Translations under genes and position numbers: made by a program
From: Sphagnum compactum
Taxonomy: Eukaryota > Bryophyta > Sphagnopsida > Sphagnales
Assembly: GCA_965153455.1 (NCBI GenBank)
Contig: OZ234496.1
Location: forward strand, 4,783,207-4,847,206
DNA: 64,000 nt
Reading direction: 5' to 3'
Notes under the pieces: model-generated
What the model was told of the DNA's origin: nothing
Databases searched by the model: none
The model's input: the letters and a program-made list of their open reading frames with translations, nothing else
Part shown: piece by piece, positions 48,071 to 59,929 of the stretch
Position numbering within the stretch: the stretch's first letter is position 1
How the letters are laid out: every line of letters begins with the position of its first letter

Positions 48071-51000
48071 TACAAGTTGCATATAAAAACATTTGATTTT
48101 AAGTAATATGAGAATATGTCCAACACAACTTGTCACACTCCCTTTGCAAAATCAACATTCTTGGTGAATTTGGAGGTTTGTTAATTAAAGTGATAGTGTA
48201 ACTTCGCATTGTCCCATCACAAGAATGCAATATAACTTGTCAAAATGTCTAACACATTCAATGAGATAGGTTTTAGTGTTGTACAATTTTTTGACTTCAA
48301 ATGGAACCCTTGGTCTCAATTATAGCTATTTTTTTTGTTTTAGATGGAACACTTAGTCCAATCTTGGGACTAGTTCGATGGATTTCTAAAACCTTTGGTT
48401 CTTGTCATTTTCACCAAAAACAAAAGTTACTTTGATTTAAAACAAGGTTTGATTCCATATCCATTACACACAATTAAACCAATTTTTTTGGTGTAATATT
48501 AATTTGTTCAACTAGTGCACACAATTCAAGATAAAGATTTTGTAATAATAATTATGTATAACTGATCAAATGCACTTTAATAATTTGTTTAAAATGTAAG
48601 GCCAAGTTTATATATATTTAATAAAATTGTAGTTATGTACATAAAAGAATTGAACCTTGGTAAAGTGGGGCAACACCTTTAATTCAAGTTTCATTCAATT
48701 TAAAAAATAAGGCAATTACCCAATTAGGTTCCAATGGAGTTCCAAGGTCTAAAGACCTTAGAACCGAGCCCATAACCTAGACTTGAATTTATAAAATCCA
48801 AGAACATACCAACACTAGTAGCTTTAATAAAAATCATTGCATTTCTTATTTAATTTGCATTGTCACAACTTGAGTCATAAGATTGATTTATCAACCAAAA
48901 AAAAAAAGGTGTCTGCACAAGTTGCTTAACACAAGGGAGATAGTGAGGAAAGAAGGCAACAAGTGTGCAACTTGCACAACTTTAAGGAGGTGATGTGAGA
49001 TAAAGATAACAAATGTTTAGGGAGGTTGAGTAAAAGAATTCCATGCCGCTTGTGTCATAATTTGTAGCTTGTAGCTTGCACAAAAGTTCACATAGGAAGG
49101 TAATGAAAATGTTTATGCAAAATTTTACACAAGGAGGTTGCACAAAAGTTTGCCCAGGGAGGGAACAATGTATTTGCCTTTAACTAGCTTGTTGTTTTAG
49201 TGTGGTGTAACGGTATGTGAATTGCTCATCAATGCATGCCACAAGGATTAGGTTTAACAACCTTGCATGCAAACACACCCTCAAGGTATAGGTAATATTT
49301 CATGTGCATTTCATTGATGTATAATTGAATTACTAGACCTATTTCACATCATTCTTATGTTCACGGAACATTTTTTTGTGGTCTATATCAATTACTACTT
49401 CAAAAAGAGGATAGATTGCCGGAAGGATCAATTGTTTTGAAGATTGATGGTACTATTTTGCTTTTGACTTTGGCCTTCATGGTTTAAAAACATATATGTT
49501 TTTTTATTGGTAGCACATGTTATCTATCATTTGTAGAGTTTGGTGAAGGTGATAAGGGGATTGATTGAAGAATTCCCTAATGTTCATCATTACGTTGATT
49601 TCAACATGTGAGCATGTGACACAATATGTTTCTTGTATGTATGAACATATACACATCCATGGTGGATTTCTTTTGGTGTTGATTAATGTCATTGTAGCTT
49701 GACACTACTATTCATGGTGAAGTTGTTGTGGATCACGAAGCTCACATCAATCTTTCAAAGGATGATGATTTAATACAATGTTCATCTTCATTAAGAATTG
49801 TAATTAGATTTCAAATTTTCTAATAATTTATGTTACTTGAGAGGAATGCAACCACATTAAAACATGGATTGAATGTAATAGGTTGTGTCAAACTCCCAAA
49901 TATGTCATATGTATTCCAATCAATGTGGTTTTAGGAGTTGTCTTTTGGATATTATCATTATGAATTGTTTGTCCATTACTTCTTGCACATTGGGTTGTTC
50001 ATGGGTTAAAAAAAGTTTCCATTTGGCATATAATAGAATCTATGAGATTTAAAAGTTTATACGATTTGAAAAATTCTTGTGATTTCTTTAAACATTTGCA
50101 TTTATTCTAGTTCCTAGGTGCAAGTTTTTCTTTTGGACTAATCTTACATGCAAGAAGAGTTACGTGCGAAAAATAAAGAATGCGCGTTGGCTAAAACTTG
50201 TTCATCTCTTTCTTGATAACTCACAATTTTGCTTGATAATTCATAGTTATCAACAATCTTTTTTTTGAGTTAATAATTCTTGTTAATTTATAATCCCTAA
50301 TAATTCATAACTCTAAACATTCATGCCTCAACAATGTAAAAATGTTATAGTAACTAAAGTGGTAAGCAACTATATCAAAATGAAAATTGGTTCATAAACA
50401 TGTTGGTTCAGAAAAATGCAAAGTTTGCGACAATAAAATGAAAAGATTAGATCCATGGAGGTTTTAGGCTTGGGAGAGTTCCAAATTTGCCAAGAGATCG
50501 ACAACTTGGGCATGATAGTATTTATGTAAATTATTTTAATGATAACTTCATATATGATGGGAATTTTTAAAAATGGCGATATAAGCTGACTAAAGTTCTT
50601 ATTTTTGAGAATTATGGACACATTCATGACGCTCGTGATATTTATTTTTCCTTCAGGCAACATGTTTGTTGTGTGCAAGGTTTGTCTAACATTCAAAAAT
50701 GCAATATAACATTAAGACTACATGCTTGCTTATGGAATGGTTGCAAACACAATTGATGAAGACTACAAGTTGGGTGAAAGCACAACCATGGAAGTAAAAA
50801 TCATTTTAATATAGGAATTTGAACTTGGTTCAAGTCTACTTACTTGAAACAACCAACATAAGTTATCCTCACAAAGTAACAAGCAATTATTGAGGCTAGA
50901 GATTGTCCTAATATGTTTGGATCCATTTGCTGCATGCATTATAAGTGGAAGAATTGTTTTATGCATGGTCCCCATCTTATCTTGAAATTGACATGGGTTA

Positions 51001-51317
51001 TGACATGTTTAGAAAATTTACATTGTTCAATTACCCATGTTTAGACTAAATTAGGTTTCTAAGTTCAAATCTAACAAATTTAGGCTTAATACAACCATTA
51101 GGGTAAATTGGTTAGTGATTGAACATTTAAGTGCTTAGGGCAAGCTGGATCTAATGGGAGGGCTCCGTTGTTTCTAGTGTCTAAATCAACTTTGAACCCC
51201 TTCTCTTAGTGCATCTAACATTAACAATTGTAAAAAACGGATTATAAATGAGAAAGTTACAGCCCCCCAAAATAAAGATGATCTAATACAATGTTCATCT
51301 TCATAAAAAACCCAATA
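48071..51317. other. Degenerate intergenic DNA, no gene recognised
   Basis: No open frame with recognisable domains, no RNA gene and no transposon terminus is visible. A small direct repeat of GCACAAAAGTT with GGGAGG or GGAAGG context occurs at about 49,078-49,160. Confidence 0.35.
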
Positions 51318-52130
51318 AAACTAGTCTTCTAATGAGATGGAGGGGCCAAAAAGTAGTTATCCACATGAAGTAAATGAGTGTCAAGCGGGTTTTGCCTTTT
51401 AGGAAGAACTTTCGGCTTGGGTTCTTGAAAAAAAATTAGAATGAATCCGATCCGAATATTGAGTCCACAAAAGAATCTCCAAGTCCGGTTCCGGTCTGGT
51501 TCTTGAAAAAGAAAATTCAGGTGTTGGTTCCAATTCCGGTTTTGCAAATCAGACCCGGTTATCGTTCAAGGTAACTTTAGTCTGAAACCAATGGTTAATT
51601 GCCAATTAACTCTCGTCGTAGACCATATTTTTCCCAAAAGAAATAATCCTCAAAAATTTGTTAATCTGGTTCTAGAATTGGGTCTTGATTCCAGTTCCAG
51701 ACCTAGTATCAGTTCTAGAACCGGGTCTGGGTTCCAGTTTTTGTTCCAGAACTGGGTCCAGTTTTAAACCTGGGTTTGGGTTCCAGTTCCAAAATCAAGA
51801 GCTGGTCCCGATTTGGTTCTGGGTAATTGGAACCAAACCAACCGTAATCTAAGGAGCCAAACCAGGTAACCACCCAACACTAAAGTAAACCCATCTTTGG
51901 CACCTAAATATTGCCCATATCTAATTGTTTGTTTGTGAGGGTGGCAAGTATCACATTGCCAGGTCGTTGCATTTTAGCCAGTATAGCTCAGTTGATGGCA
52001 GAAGAAAATTTAAATGTGTAGCCTTAAAGCTTTGCTTAATTTGACTACTGGGCTCGTTCAATGTTTTTGCTTTAAAAAAGCAATTTATTCCTCATATTTA
52101 AGAGCAGTTCCACAGCCGGAGTGACCCAGC
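51318..52130 (+). repeat. Interspersed repeat, copy 2 (partner at 28,488-29,280)
   Basis: Colinear with copy 1 from GATGGAGGGGCCAAAAAGTA through the GGTTCCAGTT-rich core and TTTGGCACCTAAATATTGCC to AAGAGCAGTTCCAC. It includes TATAGCTCAGTTGATGGCAG (about 51,984), which resembles a tRNA A-box. No B-box in proper spacing was found, so a tRNA-derived SINE is only a possibility. Confidence 0.85.
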
Positions 52131-52339
52131 CCCCATGACTGCACCAGTTCCGTTTGGGATGAACTCAAGTTCACCCCAATTATTGGATCTGATGTAGGCA
52201 TAGAGGTTGGGTCATTTTTTTTCCTCACTTACTTCAAGGCTACCCATAAACAAAATCTATTCAACTGCCCAAGCATTTCAAACCCCAACTACCTACCTCC
52301 ACCCCATGAAAAACCCTAAACCTTGTTGCCACTCAAGAG

Positions 52340-52560
52340 TAGAAGTGGTGCTGGAGAAGACGATGTTGGAAAGGCAGTGTTGAAGCGATGTTGTAAAAGA
52401 CGGTGCTACAGAAGCGATGTTGAAGTGCTGCTACAGAAAATAATGTTGCAAAGGCGTTGTTAAAGCAATGCTGTAGAAGATGATGATGTAGAAGCGATGT
52501 TGAAGTGGTGCTGCAGAAGATGTTGCTGAAGTGGTGTTGCACAAAACACTCCTCCAAAAG
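52340..52560. repeat. Short-unit minisatellite (GAAGCGATGTTG type)
   Basis: The words GAAGCGATGTTG (about 52,382, 52,411 and 52,491), GTGCTGCAGAAGA and GTGCTACAGAA alternate imperfectly over about 220 bp. Open frames on the minus strand through this part are repeat artefacts. Confidence 0.75.
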
Positions 52561-52689
52561 ATAACCAGTGCATCTGTGGCAAGTAAATGTACATCCACTC
52601 TTTTTTTTCTTTGTTTTTTTTTCATTTTTTTCCCTTGCAAAGAAAACAATTATGAGTGTTGCACTTGTTTTCATCTTCTGCTGTCCTTA

Positions 52690-53962
52690 CGAGATTACGG
52701 CAAAAGATGACGATGAATGCAACATTCGTTGTCGTCTGCTTTTCTTATGAAACCAGGGTAGAAGACAGCAACGAATGCGCCCCGTCCTTGTCTTTTTTTT
52801 TCTTGCATTGTAGAAGACAATGATGAGCCTCCCCACTCATCATCGTTTTCTGTAATTCAAGACAAAAAAAAACACAGAAACCCATAAGAGGATGATGAAC
52901 CTTCCAGCTCGTCTTTGTCCTCTACAACCCAAGAAAAAAAACCTTGATGTTGGTTTTTCTTGGGTTGTAGGAGACGACAACGAGCCTCTCGGCTCGTCCT
53001 TGTCTCTTAGTTTTTTTTCCTCATTTATAGAAGACAACGACGAGCTGGGAGACTCGTTGTCGTCTCTTGGTTTTTTCTTCAAGTACAAAAGATGATGACA
53101 AATCGAGATCCCGGCTCATCATTGTTCTTGGTTGTTGTGCTTTAGTTGCAGAAGATAACAACAAGCCTCCCGGCTTGTTGTCATTTTCTCCATTTTTTTC
53201 TATAGGAGTAGAAAACAACGACAAGCTGGGAGGCTTGTCATCATTTCCTGATTTTTTTTCCTCAAGTGTAGAAAACGACGATGAAGAGTCAAGATCCCGG
53301 CTCATCGTCGTCTTTGGTTATTTTATTTTAGTTGTGTGAAAGTAAAAAGTACCACAAAGAAACCAATGCACATACAGATTTTGTGCACACAAAAATGAGT
53401 AGTTGAAAAATGCAAGGAGAGAACAAATCTCTTGGTTTTTTCCTCAAGTGCAAAACATGACGACAAGCCTTCTAGCTCATCGTCATTTAAAAAAAAAAAA
53501 AATTCAAGTGTAGAAGATAACAACAAGCCAGGAGGCTCGTCCTCATCTGTTTTTTTTTTTCTTAGGTGTAGCAGATGACAACGAGCCAAGGAGGCTCATT
53601 GTCATCTCTTTGTTTTTTTTCCTCAAGTGTAGAAGATGACAATGAGCTAGGAGGTTCGTCGTCATCTTTTTATTTTTTTCTCAATTGTAGCAGATGACAA
53701 CGAACCTCCTTGGCTTGTCATCATTTCTTTGTTTTTTTCATAGGTGTAGCAGATGACTACGAACCTCCTTGGCTTGTCATCATCTCTTTGTTTTTTTTTC
53801 AAAGTGTAGTAGATGACAGCGAGCTTGGAGGTTCGTTGTCATTTCTTGGTTTTCTTTCCTCAAATGTAGAAAATGACGACGAGCCTGTCAACTCGTTGTC
53901 GTCTTTTGATTTTTTTCTTCAAGTGCAAAAGTCGACGATGAACCGGGATCTAGGCTCGTCGT
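52690..53962. repeat. Tandem hairpin minisatellite, about 19 units of about 60 bp
   Basis: Each unit has a TTTTTT-rich tract, CTCAAGTGTAGAAG, then an arm such as GATGACAACGAGCC, a few loop bases, and the complementary arm GGCTCGTTGTCATC. The unit starts TAG(A/C)AGATGAC fall at about 53,568, 53,628, 53,687, 53,746, 53,807, 53,866 and 53,925, a period of 59-61 bp. Older units extend left to about 52,700, with a gap near 53,320-53,440. Arms vary between units (AATGAGC, AACGAAC, GACGAGC), but the facing arm usually varies to match. No coding evidence. A solo LTR interrupts its right end. Confidence 0.88.
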
Positions 53963-54771
53963 TGACACACCCCCAAGCTCCTTGATGGACTCAACTGCGA
54001 GTCCAAAGGCGAAGACAGCGGAAGGAGAAAGAGTTAAGGCGCGTTCCCTGGCTCGCAACACTTCAAGGGTAGAGGGGCATGTTGGAGCTCTGGGATGCAA
54101 CTAGGAATATTGACAAGCAATTCAACTACTCACACAGACTTACACAAACCAAACAACAAGTTGGTCAGTGTGTAATTGGAGCATTTTGGAGCAGAAACGA
54201 GCCATGGGCAAACACGGACTGATAAGACTCACCACAGCTTGGGGGAAGCCACCACCTTCCCCTTTATAGTATACTTTGTGCATGGCCACGTGACCAGCAC
54301 CCAAATGTCATTTTGTTTCGGGACTCCCAAGTGGGAATTTCGAAATTCCCAAAGTTAGGACTCTCGCGAATTTGGGGGCTCATAACTTTGTATGAAGACC
54401 TCCGATTGAAATGAGGTTTAAAGCAAAATTGTAGCCTCATTGAGAGCTTTCCAATGGTATGTTGCATGGCACCTGAACGCAAGAAAATCGGGGCGATTCC
54501 CAACTTTTAGTGGTCGGGAGTCAAACTGCCCATTTTGACTCCCGGCCCTTCTTTTGGGGGTTTTGACCCCTGCAATCGCTCTCTAAAATTCAATAGTTCA
54601 TCAGGACTCCAACTCCCAAAATGGGAGTTCATTTGGGAGTGTGAGGGTTCATTCCCTCACATTCTCCTACATTCCCAAGGGAGCATGAGATGTGACTCCC
54701 GGGCTTCTCTCTTGGCCTGCACCCTTGCAAGCCCTTACCTTGGTCGCGAACCCAAAGCTAGGGTTGCAATA
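53963..54771 (+). mobile_element. Solo LTR A (809 bp) with GTCGT target duplication
   Basis: It starts TGACACACCCCCAAGCTCCT and ends GGGTTGCAATA (terminal CA changed to TA). It aligns along its whole length with the LTR at 60,216-61,128, for example at GGCTCGCAACACTTCAAGGG and GAAGCCACCACCTTCCCC. It is bounded by 5-bp direct repeats, GTCGT at 53,958-53,962 and GTCGT at 54,772-54,776. No internal retrotransposon sequence is present, so it is a solo LTR left by LTR-LTR recombination. The target is the hairpin minisatellite, whose sequence resumes after it (GTAGTCTTCTGTTG). Confidence 0.9.
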
Positions 54772-54776
54772 GTCGT

Positions 54777-55356
54777 AGTCTTCTGTTGTTTTTTTTTAGT
54801 TGTTGTACACAAAGGCACCATGTGTCATGCCCAAGATTTAATGTAATTATTAATAAATTTTCAATTATAAAAATTGATTTATAATGAATTTATGTAAATA
54901 ATTAATCAATATAGCCAAATAATTATAATAAAAATAAATTTAATAATATAACTTTATGATTTTATATTAATTCAATTCGATTATAATGAAAAATATAGTT
55001 ACAATAATTAAAATTTATAATTAGACTATATTAATTAATTATAATAAAAAATAAAACTTCTAAAGTATAAGGCTTTTAAGCCTTTAAATTAATGAGCAAT
55101 AGTTGTTGTTATTGATATTGGGAACATTTAAATTTGTAATTTTTGTTTCAAGTTGTTGTTTTTGTATAAAAAAGTTGCAACAAGTTGGAAAAAATAAGTT
55201 ACTATCCCTTTTTATATGTTGTTTGCAATTGTTTGTTTAAGGGAACTTGAAGTTCTTGGGTAGTGGTGGCAATTGCTATTGTCAGGGAGATTCAAACTTT
55301 TTTTTTTTTTTTTGGATTGATTATTGTTTAAGGATTTGAGTGTTTTTGTTGTAAGA
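54777..55356. other. Spacer with minisatellite tail and AT-rich DNA
   Basis: After a short remainder of the hairpin minisatellite comes AT-rich sequence (54,840-55,060), then an imperfect GTTGTTTTTG region leading into the C2H2 pseudogene. A T run lies at about 55,299-55,313. No gene was seen. Confidence 0.4.
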
Positions 55357-55709
55357 TGGCACGTCCCCGGAATAAACATCAACGCCAAGCAAAGGTGACT
55401 ATCGATAATCAACAAGTGAATGTTGTAGCAAATGAAGAGGAAATTGAAGTGGAACAAAAAATTATCATCTATACTCCTACTTTTGAAAGTAAACCTTAAT
55501 CTCATTCCTATTCTTGAAAGTAAATGTGTTGTGATGGATGATACGTTTCACATGATAGGGTTTAAAAGAGTGTAATGCAACACATTACGAATAAAAATCC
55601 TAATCCAAACCCTAAACCCCATCTTCATTCTTTATTTGAGAATGGGGATGGGGTATTTTTTTGCCCAATTTCTTCCAAGCAATATCTTCATTGTTTGAAG
55701 GTTTTAATT

Positions 55710-55915
55710 ACTAGCCTATTTGTAATGCCTTCCTTGTATTTAGTGTTTATTTGCTAGTTTGTAATACCTTCATATTTTTAGAGTTTTCTTGCTAGTTTAT
55801 TTGCAATACCTTCATATTGTGTAGGGGTTTTTTTGCTGGTCTATTTGCAATACCTTCATATTTTGTAAGTTTTTATTGTTAGCTTGTTTGTAATACTTTC
55901 ATCATTCTTAAGGAT
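55710..55915 (+). repeat. About 43-bp minisatellite in an intron of the C2H2 pseudogene
   Basis: Units of the form TTGCTAGTTTATTTGCAATA-CCTTCATATT begin at about 55,750, 55,789, 55,832 and 55,876. The shared core is TGCAATACC or TGTAATACC, the same word that builds the arrays at 60 and 63 kb. Confidence 0.8.
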
Positions 55916-56619
55916 TATTTTTTGGTTTGATTTTGAATGTTGTTTTTGTAGGGGCTCCAGTGGCTTCACATGAAAGTGATAAAATAGAAGTACCACCAAA
56001 TCATGCAATGGAAGATGCAGATTGGGTGCCCGAAGGGTCAAAGTGGAAGTGCAAGATTAATGGATGCACTAATGCTTATGCAACTAAATGGCTACTTCAT
56101 TAACATTTGGACAACAAACACGAGCTTCGCATGGAGGTAGGCAAATCTGGCCGTCCTTCTACTTGTGTTGGGGGACCAAGGCAACAAAATCACGATGTTA
56201 TGAACATTTGAATTTTGAGCAACCCACATGCAAGGCAAAAGCGAAATGAAAATAAGGTTCTTGACAATGTGAAAAAGAAAGCAGAGTTAGAATGGGATGA
56301 ACTCCAAGCCCAAGCGCAACAAATGGAACAAGTTAAACGGCCTTTGTTGGTATGTTTAACCTCAGAGATCTTGTTGGGCATCATTGGGATTCCGACATGG
56401 CGGGTGGGGTTCATCCCACAAAGTGCATGGGCGCACCTTGAAAAAAATGAGAACCTTGTTGAGATAATTCAAGCAAGCGAACTTGCTAATGCAAAGGCTT
56501 TGAAAGTTGCATAGGGCGTTCAGAAATGGACATTGGAGTCCAATAAATGCAACCGAATCAAAGAAATGGATGCAATATCCAAGTATTACGATTCCGAAAT
56601 CATTCATGGGTAGTATATT

Positions 56620-56652
56620 TCCATATATATATATTTATTTATTTATTTGAAA
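56620..56652. repeat. AT / ATTT microsatellite
   Basis: A run of AT followed by TTTA tetranucleotides in the last intron of the C2H2 pseudogene. Confidence 0.85.
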
Positions 56653-56879
56653 CATTGTTTGCATATTAACATTGGAATGTAATTTTTCTTTTTTGTTTTC
56701 TTGTGTTAGGTTTTGGGGCACAACAAATGAGGCTTTTGTTGCAAATGCAATTCAACTTGCGCTTGAACATTGTCAACTATTTACTCATCACCATGCAGCA
56801 AAAGTTGTAGAAGTTACAGTAAAGTATCGCACTAGTATGGGCATTCCTTCTAGTTTATTCTCCTCGGAGGAATAATTAT

Positions 56880-58920
56880 AAATATAGCTTTACTGCACGT
56901 ATGCACCATTTTGTATCGAACCATTATAGATTAACTTAACATGATATAGTTTTGTCACCATCCTTTTTTGTAGTGTGGTTACTTGAACATTTTTGTATCA
57001 ATCCACTTGTTTTAATATGACCTTTAATTTTGGGATTTGTAGATTTTGGGTTAATCTTATGCCATATTGCACACAAATTCCCCCATCCATTACGAATGGA
57101 TTACATTTACTATAAACCAAATGAACAATACTTTCATCTAATAGGGTTAGCACATTCTATGGCCATGCTAGAGCATTTAAGCAATACCTTCATTATCCTT
57201 ATCATGAAATACTCGCATAATAACCTTAACGAAAAAATGTAATTTAATATTTTTATATAATTACATTGCCCATTTTCATGAAGGACCCCTTGGTGCATAA
57301 ATCGATTTGTTTATGCGGGTATTGCAAACTTTTGATCTTCTCTTGTTTATGGTTGGGTTCTTCATAAAACGTTTCAAATTGCAATACCCACATATCAACC
57401 AACTCATGTCCATGTTCCATTACCCTAATCTAAATTTTTGCTTAATATATGTTTCAAATAAATAGGGGGGACATTGGGTTTAGGGAAATTAAGCCCCAAC
57501 TTTTTGTCATTAATTGTTTTAAAGTAACCTTTTCCTTAACATCTATATTATTTTCATGGAATATTTTAAAAGTGAATTTATGTATTCACATACACACATA
57601 TATCTAACGAGGTTCCTATTTTCTTTTCTTTTTCATTAAAGGAGAGGAGAATGAAGGTGACTTCGTGACAAATGTATGAATAATACAAAAACCTTCCCAT
57701 TGGTTGGGGTCCCCCCCCCCCAAGTTAGGTCTAAAATAAAAATTGATAGTCTGTGCACAATTTAGGGTTATGCAAAAATAATTCCAAAATTAGGTTTAAC
57801 ACTTAGTTCTAAAAAATTGTTAAATACCACCATTAGAGTTATGCAACCAAATTTTTTTGTGTTTATTTAATTTAGGGTCAATATAAGGATTTTTTGTTAC
57901 ATACAAAGGTTTTAACTCAACATTTTAAGGTTCATTATATAGGTTTGCTTAATTTTTCAAATTCAAACCTACGCATGCATTAGGTTGTAATGTCTACATG
58001 ATGAGGGTTAAAGTTTTCAATTTGTAATACCGTACCTTATCACCCTATGTTAAATCCCAAATTGCAATACTTAGGTAAATCTATGTTATGTAACCCCCCT
58101 TGATTTCATAATGCAAAAACCTATTCCCTCATCATCTAAGGTTATGTAAGATCATCTTGTTTACCAAATGCAATACGTGCATTTAGTGTATAAAAACAAT
58201 AGGATGTATCCAAAAAATACTTATTTAAAGGAAATCAACCAATTATCAATACCTCCATCTTTAGGTGTAAGCATTGATTGTGGGCATGCATTAATTTTTT
58301 CAAACCTTAATTTGCAATACCTACATCGTTTGTAATGAGTGTTAAGGTGATCATTAAGGTAATTTGCCTTTATTACTATAATGTAATATTACCAATTTAC
58401 CATAGTAAACTTATCATTATACTTACATAAATTTATATTGTGTACCCTCACCAAAAGCCCCCTTTTGGTTAATAAAAATTTATTATGCAAGTATTGCAAA
58501 AACTTAGTCCTTCATCATTTAGGTTTACTTTGGGGGATTTTGTTCACCAAATGCAATACCTACATTTAATGGACCAAATGCAATAAAAAATATCCAAATG
58601 ATATTTATAACTAAAGCAAATCATCATTCTAATGAAAAAGGTAGGACAATATTTGCATTAAGTGGTCAAATCCCCCTCTAGAAGGAATAGGGAATTTGCA
58701 ATATCTGCATGCAATACCAATTAAATGCCACAAGAAACAAGATGGGTAAACATTACCCGCATATTGACCTAGTGATTATTATACAATTGACTTGCAGTAC
58801 CCACCTCAAAAATAAATGCATTAACACATAAATAATCTATTCTTTGACACAATTGTAATATGATGCATATTTTAGTAATGGAAAATTAAAATGGGGGATA
58901 GGTACAAATAAATTTGTGTT
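56880..58920. other. Spacer rich in dispersed TGCAATACC-like words
   Basis: No gene is recognised. The words TGCAATAC(C/T), TGTAATACC or their complement recur at about 57,325, 57,378, 58,022, 58,060, 58,156, 58,316, 58,488, 58,551, 58,678 and 58,710 without a regular period, as if an old array had been broken up. A C run of about 11 lies at 57,711. Confidence 0.5.
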
Positions 58921-59929
58921 TTTTTACTCATGAGCCCTCTTCTGACGGATATTTCCATGTTCTAACATCATCTCATGCCAATCCTTCATCTGGTGCACTG
59001 AATTACCAAGTCCATCATTAATGCAATGAAATTCCTTGCCATGATGTATGACTTCATTCACCTTGGAAAGGCAAATACCTCGTACATCTGTTGCAATAAC
59101 ACACAACAATGATGTGGTGTGGTTTGTGAGTTGAACCCCACTTTCTTTGACTTCATTGATGATTTTTTGCATTATGTCACCCATTCAAGCAAGTGTTTTT
59201 TCCGTGAAGGTGGATGAACTTGAAGGTTGGTTGTGATCTTTCTCTTTTTCCACATTGGGGGAGGTATCATCCGATCTCATAAGCTCGCACATATCAACAA
59301 CCCATGGTTTTTTAGAGTGATCTTCATCGGCCTCTTCATCATCAGATTCATTGTCATAAATGTGCAAATAGGTAGGGTCCGCAAACATGGCAACAAAACC
59401 TTCATGATCAGATCCATACCATGTCCCACAATATTGAATAATATTTTCTTTAATGAGATCAGTACATGTAAGAAAAATGGCAACTTGATATTTACACAAG
59501 TTTCCACGCAACGCCCATTCACATGTGTAACAAACATACTTGGTGAAAGAAGTGCGACCTTATATGTCATATTCGGATGTGGTTGACTTCATACCATCCA
59601 TGCATGGCCAGTTTCATTCGAACCATCTATCCCATGGGTGACATTGGTGTGAAGGATCAATGTGGCCTTTTCAACTCTCATTTTCACAATGCATTCCACA
59701 ACCTTATTTCTTATGAACTTGCATTTTCTATTTCAGTTGTGTGCATGTAGTGTCTTGCAACCGTTGTCGTGAATATCCACACTAACCAATCAATTCATCG
59801 ACCTCGAAGCCCTTTTGTTTCTAAATAGAACCAACATTTCAATGCCCCATGGTAGGACTTAATTGATGTTTGTGTGTCCTAATTGAATGTGGCACTCGTC
59901 GAAGCCCCACCATCCACAAATCTACAACA

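Larger units (their letters stand above)
55357..56875 (+). pseudogene. C2H2-type zinc-finger protein pseudogene, three or more exons
   Basis: Exon 1 starts MARPRNKHQRQAKVTIDNQQ (55,357). The main exon, from an acceptor TTTTTGTAG at about 55,951 to a GT donor at about 56,609, has WVPEGSKWKCKINGC-TNAYATKWLLH-stop-HLDNKH. This is a C-x4-C-x12-H-x4-H finger in which the residue before the first zinc-binding His is now a TAA stop. It is followed by VGKSGRPSTCVGGP, another stop, then an acidic/Gln-rich helix RKRNENKVLDNVKKKAELEW-like (coiled coil likely) and VGFIPQSAWAHLEKNE. A last exon (about 56,709-56,875) reads FWGTTNEAFVANAIQLALE. I do not recognise a named family. A DNA-binding role, or membership of a transposon as accessory gene, is inference. 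It is convergent with the MULE relic. Confidence 0.6.

Noticed and set aside
51975-52010. tRNA-like A-box TAGCTCAGTTGATGGC
   Set aside because: No B-box or cloverleaf could be drawn downstream, and the matching position in the copy at about 29,130 is degenerate.
52690-53985. CRISPR-like regular array, 59-61-bp period
   Set aside because: There are no unique spacers: the whole unit, including linkers, is repeated, and the context is a plant nucleus. It is a hairpin minisatellite.
52840-53985. Overlapping Ser/Glu/Asp-rich open frames on both strands
   Set aside because: They arise from the GACGAGCC-type repeat units, which lack stops in several frames; there is no start context or conserved domain.
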